The notes beneath the pieces were generated by a model. It worked only from the letters and a program-made list of their open reading frames with translations. It ran no database searches and was not told the origin of the DNA. The position numbers were made by a program, and so were the translations under genes. This document shows, piece after piece, positions 24,501-36,500 of a stretch of DNA of 64,000 bases. Each line of letters begins with the position of its first letter. Positions within the stretch are counted from its first letter, which is position 1. This DNA is from Serripes groenlandicus (lineage: Eukaryota > Mollusca > Bivalvia > Cardiida > Cardiidae), in assembly GCA_031761405.1 (NCBI GenBank), contig JASEVX010000001.1, positions 23,827,270 to 23,891,269 of the forward strand, read 5' to 3'.

Positions 24501-27500
24501 GAATTTAATTCTTTGAACAATTTAGAAAAAAGACTAGGTTAGGAACATTGTTGTGTAATTATTTTGAAATTGGTGCATTGCTTTAGGAGGAGAAGCTGCT
24601 TGAAGGAAATGTGAACAGACAGACAGACGACAAAGACAACTCCAGGAATGAGTGATCATTATAGTTCACCCTGCACTCCATGCTCTAAGATAAGCTAAAA
24701 AATATTAAAATAAGGCAGTCCTGCCTTTAACCCTTTCCCTCATATAGATGCTTCCTGACACCTCTGCAGCAGACAGCTTTTTGAAAACATAGTGACAAAA
24801 GAAGAAATTGCTCAACGCGAGCAATTTCTCCTTTTGCCGCAATGTTTTCCACTTTCAGTCATAGGTTATCCATTCAATTATAGAGATTTTCTATTTTTGG
24901 ACAACATTTGTTCAAAGTCGTCCGCTGCAGAATTGACGTATGAGGGAAAGGGGGGTTAAATGTATGTGCTGGAGACAACCAGTTTATAACGTTACCCCTG
25001 AATCAGACTGACAAAATTTTACAGATGCTTAGTTTTGGAGATATAATGGAAATGGGACAAGCTAGTCCTCCTAAATGGATCAATCTGTGTCTTTTACATA
25101 GAGTGTACAATGTCTATCTCGGTAATTATTGTGTTTTACATGCTTCAAATTGAATTTACAGAGTGTTAAAAAGAAATCTATTTTAGCTCTGGCAGCCATA
25201 TTGTGCACTCTTGCCGCTTTGTCCACATAGCTTTGAAAGAGTTGGAAGCAAAGATGTTTCCTGAAGTTGAATAAAAATCTGTCCAGTGCCAGTGGTTCAT
25301 GAAAATAAGTCATTTAAAAATTGAATTGTTTACAGACGGACAATACAGCATGACTATAACTGTATTGACAGTAAAGTTAAAATATTAAATTATTAAATAA
25401 AATGCAGGCATAGTATTTTGTAGTTAAGTGATTAACCCTTTCCAACATGCAAACACAGATAGAAAAAGTTATCATTAACCCTTTCCCTCATATAGACGCT
25501 TTCTGACGCCTCTGCAGCAGACAGCTTTTTGAAAACATAGTGACAAAAGAAGAAATTGCACAAAACGTGCAATTTCTCCTTTTGCCACAATGTTTTCCAC
25601 TTTTAGTCATAGGTTATCCATTCAATTACAGAGATTTTCCATATTTTGACAAACTATGTTCAAAGTCGTCTGCTGCAGAATTGTCATATGAGGGAAAGGG
25701 TTAAAGGATAAATGAGTCATAATATAAATTATACTTTCATCTATAGAGATTTCCATAATGCTTGCTATATTGTTTGCAAAGTTGTCTGTTGCAGACATTT
25801 AGTTTTACCTTAATTTGAAACCAAGCATCCTGTGAAGAGTATCGTATATCACAGGCTGCTGTCATGTCTATACCCCCTCCTACACAGGCACTGTGTACAG
25901 CTGCTATCACTGGTTTGGCACACTGTCAAATAACAAGAGGGCCATGATGGCCCTGGAATCGCTCACCTGATTTTTTTTTTTCACTTTAGCTATATAAGCC
26001 CCGCCCCTGGCGGCCATAGTTTACGACCAATCAACTTGGCTTGAAGGAATATGATAGAGGGTCACCCTAGGAACATTTCTACAAAATTATTTGAAAATCA
26101 GCCTGACACTTTCGGAGAAGAAGATTTTTTGAGTTTTCACTATAGCCATATAAGGCAAAAAAGCCCCGCCCCCCCTGGTGGCCATGTTTTTTTACCAATC
26201 AACATGGCTTGAAGGAATCTGAAAGTGGGTCACTTAAGTAACATTTCTACAAAATTATTTGAAAATCTGTCAACCAGTTTGGGAGAAGAAGATTTTTTAA
26301 GTTTTCACTATAGCCATATAAGGCAAAATAGCCCCGCCCCCCCCTGGCGGCCATGTTTTTCGACCAATCAACTTGGCTTGAAGGAATCTGATAGAGGGTC
26401 ATCCAAGGAACATTTCTACAAAATTATTTGAAAATCGGCCTGACACTTTCGGAGAAGAAGATTTTTTAAGTTTTCACTATAGCCATATAAGGCAAAATAG
26501 ACCCGCCCTCCTGGTGGCCATGTTTTTTCACCAATCAACTTGGCTTGAAGGAATCTGATAGAGGGTCATCCAAGGAACATTTCTACAAAATTATTTTAAA
26601 ATCGGCCTGACACTTTTGGAGAAGAAGATTTTTTGAGTTTTCACTATAGCCATATAAGGCAAAATAGCCCCGCCCCCCTGGTGGCCATGTTTTTCGACCA
26701 ATCAACATGGCTTGAAGGAATCTGACAGATGGTCATCCAAGGAACATTTCTACAAAATTATTTGAAAATCTGCCAACCAGTTTGGGAGAAGAAGAATTTT
26801 GAAGTTTTTTTCGTTTCATTGCCATGGAAACCAGAATTCTGCATGGATCCCAAAAATTTGAAGGAAATCTGGTGAGGTCATTGAGAGGATGCTTTCTGTG
26901 AAGTTTCATCCCAATTGACCCACCGGTTACTGAGGAGAAGAAGTTGACGCACGATGGACGACGGACGACGCACGCCGGACGCCGGACAAAAGGCGATCAC
27001 AATAACTCACCATGAGCAAAGCTCAGGTGAGCTAAAAAGTAGATGGTTGACTTTTAAACACAAACATAGATCTGGCTGTTTGTCAGTTATTGTATACAGA
27101 GTGTTCAAATGAGTCTGGCAGAAATATTCACTCTGCAAATTCGCCCCAGTATGGTGAACATTTGTGATGACTTATTTTAGAAAAAAAGAGATATGGGGAG
27201 GAAATGATTTCTAGTCATATGACCTTTGACCTCTTAGTGAGACTGACTTACAACTGAGCTGGCAGAAAAACATATTAATGCTCTGTTCTTAATACATGTG
27301 TGGTGAATATTTGTTGTGAGTGGTTTCAAAATCCTAAGAGATATGAAACTGACACAATATAGTCTAAACGTGATGTTGACCTTTAATTGGTTGGCAGAAA
27401 CATGGGCTCTACAAATTGTATCAATGTGGTGAATATTTGTTGTAAGTTATTTCAAACTCCTTCAAGAAGTTCAAAGGTTATGGTGGACAAACAGACTCAA

Positions 27501-30500
27501 GCAAAAACAATATATATTACATTACATGGGGGTTAGGGGGGTTGACTTAACTCATTTTGGTTATAAAGAAGTATGAAAACATCAGAGTAAAAATACGTTA
27601 CATCTGCAGAAATAAATTATTTGAGTGAAAACAATGTTGGAGAATAAGACATAGCTTATATTGTTCCAAATGCTATATCTTGGACAGACCTAGGGTTAAT
27701 TATTGTGTTTACTTGTCACGTAGCAATTAGTCACGCAAATATTAGGGCGTTCATTATAAATCCCATTAACATTTATGTATATTTGATATAACATCCGATT
27801 TTACCTTTTCTATAGCACTAAAACTCTCCTGCCAGTTTGTTAAAAATTTCTTCAGCTGAAAAGCTTTTCTCCCTACATCGTTTTTCTCATCCTCTCTCAT
27901 CATCATAACTTTACCAAGGTCGGAAAGATCCAAACCTGAATTTAAAGAATTAAAGAGAAATGGAAGTGATTGAAAGAAGACATGTTCCTATATCGCTCAT
28001 CTGATTAAAAAGAATTTCCATCGAAGACTCATACTTCTATGTGGAAAAGATAAAACAAGAGGGCCATGATGGCCTCGGATTCGCTCACCTGATTTTTTTT
28101 TCACTTAGCTATATAAGCCCCGCCCCCTGGCAGCCATAATTTCTGACCAATCAACTTGGCTTGAAGGAATCTGATAGAGGGTCATTCTAGGAACATTTCT
28201 ATAAAATTATTTGAAAATCCGCCAGACACTTTTGTAGGAGAAGATTTTTTAAGTTTTCACTATAGCCATATAATGCAAAATAGCCCTGCCCACTGGCGGC
28301 CATGTTTTTCGACTAATCAACATGGCTTGAAGGAATCTGATAGTGGGTCACTTAAGGAACATTTCTACAAAATTATTTTAAAATCGGCCTGACACTTTCG
28401 GAGGAGAAGATTTTTTAAGTTTTCACTATAGCCATATAAGGCAAAATAACCCCGCCCACCTGGGGGCCTTTTTTTTGACCAATCAACATGGCTTGAAGGA
28501 ATCTGAAAGTGGGTCATCCAAGGAACATTTCTACAAAATTATTTGAAAATCGGTCTGACACTTTCGGAGAAGAAGATTTTTTAAGTTTTCACTATAGCCA
28601 TATAATGCAATATAGCCCCCCCCCCCCCTTGCGGCCATGTTTTTCGACCAATCAAATTGGCTTGAAGGAATCTGATAGAGGGTCATCCAAGGAACATTTC
28701 TACAAAATTATTTGAAAATCGGCCTGACACTTTCGGAGGAGAAGATTTTTTAAGTTTTCACTATAGCCATATAAGGCAAAAATAGCCCCGACCCCCGGGC
28801 GACCATGTTCTTTGACCAATCAACATGGCTTGGAGGAATCTGATAGTGGTACACCCAAGGAGCATTTCTACAAAATTATCTGAAAATCTGCCAACCAGTT
28901 TGGGAGAAGAAGACTTTTTACGTTTTCACTTTAGCCATATAAGGCAAAATAGCCCTGCCCACTGGCGGCCATGTTTTTCGACTAATCAACATGGTTTGAA
29001 GGAATCTGATAGTGGGTCACTTAAGGAATATTTCTACAAAATTATTTGAAAATCGGCCTGACACTTTTGGAGGAGAAGATTTTTTAAGTTTTCACTATAG
29101 CCATATAAGGCAAAATAACCCCACCCCCCTGGCGGCCATGTTTTTCGACCAATCAACATAGCTTGAAGGAATCTGATAGAGGGTCATCCAAGGAACATTT
29201 CTACAAAATTATTTGAAAATAGGCCCGACACTTTCGGAGGAGAAGATTTTTTAAGTTTTCACTTTAGCCATATAAGGCAAAATAGCCCAGCCCCCCTGGC
29301 GGCCATTTTTTTTTACCAATCAACATGGCTTGAAGGAATCTCATAGAGGGTCATCCAAGTAACATTTCTACAAAATTATTTGAAAATCTGCCAACCAGTT
29401 TGGGAGAAGAAGAATTTTGAGGTTTTTTCATTTCGTTGCCATGGAAACCAGAATTCTGCATGGATCCCAAAAATTTGAAGGAAATCTGGTGAGGTCATTG
29501 AGAGGATGCTTTCTGTGAAGGTTCATCCCACTGGTTACTGAGGAGAAGAAGTTGACGCATGACGGACAAAAGGCGATCACATTAACTCACCTTGAGCAAA
29601 GCTCAGGTGAGCTAAAAATAAATAATATGAATTACTGTACTTCGCAAGTCAGATATTTACCAGATGCAATAAAGTTATGGAATTATGGTGTGACCTAGGT
29701 TTGATCTAAAGACCTTTAGCTACATTAACTATACATGTACAAAGTATTGACTACCGGTATGTTAAACATGTGCCCCTGGTTGAAGCCCTTTGAACTCTGA
29801 GAAGATAATTTGAACAATAGTGATAGAGTAAAACGACTTGATGCTAAACAAGAGGCCCAAGAGGGCCAGTATCGCTCCACGGCCATAAGGCAAAAATAAA
29901 ATCTCCAAACAGCCCTGCCCCCTGGTGGCTATTTTTTTTAACAACCACCATGGCTTAAAGGAATGTTTCTGCAAAATGATTTGAAAATCGGCCTGACACT
30001 TTCGGAGGAGAGGATATTTTAAGTTTTCACTATAGCCATATAAGGCAAAATAGCCCCACCCCCTGGCAGCCATATTGTTCAACCAATCAACATGGCTTGA
30101 AGGAATCTGATAGAGGGTAAGCCTAGAAACCTTTCTACAAAATTATTTGAATATCAGCCAAACACTTTCGGAGGAGATGATTTTTTAAGTTTTCTCTATG
30201 GTCATATAAGGCAAAATAGCCCCGCCCTCTGGCTGCCATGTTTTTCGACCAATCAACATGGCTTGAAGGAATCTGATAGAGGGTCACCCAATGAACATTT
30301 CTACAAAATTATTTGAAAATCGGCTGAACACTTTCGGAGAAGAAGATTTTTTAAGTTTTCACTATAGCTATATAAGGCAAAATAGCCCCACTCCCTGGCG
30401 GCCATGTTTTTCAACCAATCAACATTTCTTGAAGGAATCTAATAAAGGGTCACCCAAGGAACATTTCTATTAAATAATTTGAAAATCGGCCTGACACTTT

Positions 30501-33500
30501 TGGAGGATAAGATTTTTTCTCTTTAGCCATATAGGCAAAATAGCCCCGCTCTGTGACGGCCATGTTTTTTTACCAATCAACATGGCTTGAAGGAATCTGA
30601 TAGAGGGTCACCCATGGAACATTTCTACAAAAAAATTTGAAAATCTGCTAAACACTTTTGGAGAAGAAGATTTTTTAAGTTTTCACTATTGCAATATAAG
30701 GCAAAATAGCCCCGCCCCCCTGGCGGCCATGTTTTTCAACCAATCAACATTTCTTGAAGGAATCTAATAAAGAGTCACCCAAGGAACATTTCTACAAAAT
30801 TATTTGAAATCGGCCTGACACTTTTGGAGACGAAGATTTTTTAAGTTCTCACTATTTTTTTCTTTCGGTTGCCATGGAAACCAGAATTTCGAATGGATCA
30901 AAAAAAATTGAAGGAATTTAGTAGAGGACATTGAGAGGATGCTTCCCATGAAGTTTCAACCAAATTGGCCAAGTGGTTAGGGAGAAGAAGTTGTTTAAAG
31001 GAAAAAGTTAACGCACGCACGCACAACGGACAATTGGCCATGACATAAGCTCGACTGGCTTTCAGCCAGTGGAGCTAATAAAAACCTATCAAACTTACAG
31101 TTTTTCGACAAATAAATATTTACATTACTATGCATGTGCTTTTACTGTAATCTATTAGACATTAAAAGGACCCTCCCCTCAGGCACCCTTTTTTGTTTAT
31201 TTCAATGGATAGTAATTTGAAAATTCTTGGTAGAGGTACCAAATGATATTTATGCCAAATTATTTGCAAATCAACCCAGAACTTTTGGACACAAAGAATT
31301 TTAAAGGTTTGACTGTAAACATATGAGGAAAGTGAGTCCCGCCCCCTGGTGGCCATACTTTTTCAAGAGTTTCATATCATTTGAATATTCTTTGAAGGGG
31401 TTCAACCAAGAAATTTATGCATAATTATTAACAAAGTAGGCCAGTTCTTTTGGACAAGAAGCTATTTCAAGTTTTTACTATACACATATACGGGAAATGA
31501 AACCTGCCGACTAACGGCCATGTTTTTAAATAGTTACATATTTGAATTATTTGGGCAAAACTGGAAGAGAGCCACCGAAGGAAAATAGGTCAGTTCTTTT
31601 GAACAAGAATATTTGTAATGTCTTAACTATCGACAAATAAGGAAAAAGAGCCTCCGCCGCCCCCATGGTGACCATGTTTATCAATGGATCAGAATAATTT
31701 CAACATTCTAGGGAGAGGGTAACCCAGTTCTTCTTGTGTCAAAAAATTCCAAATGGGGCCAGTACTTTTGGTTGAAGGTCCCCAAAGGAATATTTGTGCC
31801 AAATTATTTTCAGATTTGGCCAGTACATTTGGACAAGAAGTTTTCAGATATGAATGATCTTTCTTTTGCTCCTGTGACCTAGTTATGCAATGAAACCGAA
31901 CCATTAAACAATTTTGATAGAGGGCGGACCCCAAGAATAATCCCTGCCAAGATGTTGCTTAAACAAAAAGTTGACAAATGGCATCAGGCTATCAAAATAG
32001 TTTATCATGAGCATGGTGAGCTCAGGTGAGCTAAAAACCATCTCAAAAAGAATTCTTATGGCCTTCAAAATGCAATAAATAATTAAGAAGTTATGGAAAT
32101 ATTTGATTATCAATGAATATAAAGATTGTTTTTACTTTATTCAGACAAGAGATGTAAAGTTAGCGTTTGATGGTAGCATATCCATAAACTACTTTTGGCA
32201 AATCTGCCAGGACATCCTTTGAAAAATAATATGTAAAGTCAAACTTTTCATAATATACATACTTCTTTAATTTCCAACAACATTTTAAAGTTTGTGTCAA
32301 ATGTGTACTTAAGTTTCCTTTTTTCATATTTAAAGGATATTTTGGGTTCATATCCAATTATCCATACCAATGTACCAGACAGGGAAAGACAGATATGCAA
32401 TGGTAGAGCTTCAGCCCCTCATGCCAAAGGTTCCAGTTTGAATCCTGTGATTAATGGGATTCAAACTTTGTTTTTCCCACACAAACGCTATGTACACTGG
32501 TTTAGTCTCGAGGAAGCAGACATCTAGCATGATTAATATAAGCTAAAGCTGTTTCACATTTGATTTAAAATAAATAACTTTAAACTAATGTGCCATAATC
32601 ATGAAACATCACAACTATATAAAATCACAAACTCCATTTAGTAATATACTACATTATCTACAATCATACTAATATATAATGAGGGCAGTACTTCCATTAA
32701 ACCCTTTCCCACATATAACATATCTGCAGCAGACAACTTAGATTTTATCAAGTCCAAAATATAGAAAATCTCTCTAAATGATAGTTAGATTATTGATTAG
32801 AGTTGAAAACATTGTGGCAAATGCAGAAATTGCTCATCATGAGCAATTTCTCCTATGTCACTATGTTTTCAAAAGACATCTGCTGAAGAGGCATCAGAAA
32901 GCATGTATGTGGTTAAGGGTTAAAATCCTACCTGCTGTAAATATTTTTCCTGCTCCTGACAACACTATGGCTCTGCAGTCTGGATCATTATCCAAATCCT
33001 TGAAACATTCATGGACATCCCTGTGGACAATCAAGAAAGAGAAACATATCAAACTTGGTACACATGTAACCCTTTTCTTAACATAATTAACCCTTTCCCT
33101 CATATAGACGCTTCTGCAGCAGACAGCTTTTTAAAAACAAAGTGACAAAATATGTTAAAAGTCGTCTGCTGCAGAATTGTCATATGAGGGAAAGGGTTAA
33201 CTTATCAAAGTTAATGTGTGGGAGACATATATGTCGTGGTAGATTATACAGTGAAATAGTTGTATCAAAAACTAATGGGTAAATAAGACAATCATATAAT
33301 GGTTGCAATAAAGAGTTTAATTGATTCCAAAGGATACAGAAACATAAATGAAGAGGAGGAAATATATTTTGACTTGTTGGGTGAAAAATGGAAGACATCA
33401 CAGATAAAATGCTGTTTTGTTCCATACATATTATGGCATCACAAGTAGGTACATAGGCATAAAATCAGGAAGTCTACAACTTATCTTTTTAGCTCACCTG

Positions 33501-36500
33501 AGCATGAAGTCCAAGTTTTTGACCCAGGATGACCATATTCAAATCAGCCTACATATCATAAATAGGCTACGAACATTCTGACAAAGTTTCAACATGCTCA
33601 AGTTAGTAATTAGGCTTCTAGAGAGTTAGCAAGATTTTTCTTTAATTAGTGATCTAACATTAACCATGAACCATATTCAACTTGGCCTAGTTATCAACAA
33701 GATACACAAAAAGAAGAAAGATTCATGAAGATTGGATGAAAACAGAGGCCTCAAGAGTTTTAACAAACAAATTATTGATGGTAGAGGACGAAGGATGGAC
33801 AAAAGGCGTCCACAATAGGTCGCTTTAAACACTTCATGCTTTGGTGAGCCAATAAAGAAAAGTGCATATCTACAAAGTTTTCTAAAGCTGTTTGCCGTAG
33901 AGACATAACAAATTATTGGCACCTGGCAAAGCTTCACCTTTAACACTTACAGACACTTTTGCAGCAGACGAAATTGCTCTGCTGCTGATTTGTTGTTTGT
34001 GGAAAAGGATTAACTGATTACCTACTTTCCCTCTAGTGTAAATCATAATTACGTGAAAAAGGCACCATTCATAGCATTCCTCTTCTCAGGTCTGTTCAGT
34101 TCCACATGAACAACAAATTCTCTTGGTCGAGTCACATTCAGTGTACTGTATTTTTTCCCTGTCATGCTTCTAGCTAACACTGATATGATTTGGCAACCGG
34201 AGGAACTACCTGAAAATTCAATTTTCTTTTCATGAAAGAACAGACAGATGTGCCATTGCAGTGTAATTGGTGAAGGGAATTGCACCTAAAATAAACTCTA
34301 CTAGAGGAAATCCACATTAGGACAATTGTGAACAGTATTGAATTAGATTACTCTTAATGTACAGGTTGATCTGGATCTGCACTCTCCATCCACTAGTCAA
34401 AGAAACTTTTAAAACCTCAAGGTCACCAGACAGAAATGATGGTTTTATTAAAAGTCTTGTCACAATTGCTATTATTTGGAGTTCAACATTCTGTTTTCAA
34501 CTGTTTTTCTATTACACAATCATAACCATGGCGACCAGTTCACTGTACCATGTTTTCTCTGGTCAACAAGTGCTCTTCAACAATTCAGATTTCATCGATT
34601 CAGATTAGTCACTGAATTAGGACAGTGCATGATACAAATTTATTTATTACACCGTACATTTAGTTTTAGATAATTAGATTGAACCTAATTTATGGTATAG
34701 AGTGTAACGCCCATTGAGGCCAATACATATATTTTTTTGACATAAATCATAATCAACCTACAAAATGCTTTTATAGACTAGATATCCACAGGCAACATGT
34801 CAAGCCCATTCCAAAGGTTTTGTCACAGACATTGAGTTTTTTCGTGCAAGTGCAACACAAGCTGAAAAAGGGTTGACCTGATAGTAGTTAATTATTCCTT
34901 TCCCTCATACGACAATTCTGCAGCAGACGACTTTGAACATATTTTGTCAAATAATAGAAAATCTCCATAATTGAATGGATAACCTATGACAAAAAGTGGA
35001 AAACATTGTGGCCAAAGGAGAAATTGCACGTTTTGTGCAATTTCTTCTTTTGTCACTATGTTTTCAAAAAGCTGTCTGCTGCAGAGGCGTCAGAAAGCGT
35101 CTATATGAGGGAAAGGGTTAAGGGCCTTCTGGGATACCAAAGTGGTTGTAAAATGTCAAAAGTACAATAACCCAACATTTTATTTTTATTTTTGAAATAC
35201 CATACTATTCTGAAGTTTAACATACTGTACATCATTTGTGGTATGTTGTGTGTATGAAAGGTTCAGGCATATTTAATATAAGAATAATTGTACACACCAA
35301 CACATGTATTGAAAGACACATGTACTTAACATCATTAAATAATAAATCCATAAACTGAATATCTTTTGAATAATGGAATATTTTGTGTTTTGGTACTTCA
35401 ATCCAATTATTGGAATGCGGGATTAATTATGTAGAGATATGTTGTCAGTAGTAGACAAAAACATAGGAAATCATAGCACCCAACTTTAGGCCAGTAATTT
35501 CAAAATTTGTCGGCTGCATATGCGTCAAAACGTGTTTACAAAGGTTAAAAGAGAACTGTCTCCTTTTTTGGCAAAATTTATTTTCACTTCTCCCATCATC
35601 ACCTCATCATGGTGAACATGTGTGCCCATTAATTTGGGAGTCCTATGATGCATCGTTTCCCATATTGACCTTTGATCTCTAAGTGTGACCCTTGACCTTC
35701 ATGGGTTTTGTTAGTCCTATAATATATGACCTCTCACAAGCTCGACGTGTCAACGGAGTCTTATGTTATAGGACTAGGCTTTTGTGTGTGACACTCACCT
35801 CATCATGGTGAACATGTGTAGCCAGTAAGTTAGGAATCCTATGATAAATGGTTCAGATGTGGCCGGACAAGGTACAGTCCAATCAAAGTTTACAGTAATC
35901 ATTTTGATCTTTTACCTTATTGTGACCTTGACATTTGAGGTACAGGCCTGGTTCTTGGGAGCAACACACCGCCTCATCATGGTTAAAGTTTTTGCCAAGT
36001 TTCTTGGAAATCCTATGATGCATGGTTAAAATGGGGCCCTGACAAGGTACAGTCCTATCAAACAGAACTCATTTGATCTTTGACCTTTAAGTGTGACCTT
36101 AATAGTTGAGGTACAGGCCTGGGTTATGAACTTATCATGGTCAACGTTTGCGCCAAGTTTCTTGGAGATCCTATGATCCATGGTTAAGATGTGGGCTAGA
36201 CAAGGTTCAGACAGACGGTCCCATGGACTCACACATGTACATACACCAAACCACCATTGTGAAAGCTGTCTAGCTCACCGCGAGAGGGCTCGACAAAAAT
36301 CAATATTAAGATAGGTAAGAGCTCTAGCTAAGGAGTTTTTTTTCATGTACTAAAATCCTTTTTGAAACTCAAACCCCATGCTGTGTGTACTCAAAAGAAT
36401 CGTCTAAGTGAGTACCACAACAGACGGTTTGGTTAAGTACATTTTATTACTATTAGAAAGATGTTTTAGGCAAAAGACCAGTTTATTTCCTGTTATTTAG

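Noticed and set aside
26225..30473. Several similar 60-74 codon ORFs (GHLSNISTKLFEN type)
   Set aside because: They come from the 168-bp tandem unit, differ by frameshifts, and have no start or splice support.
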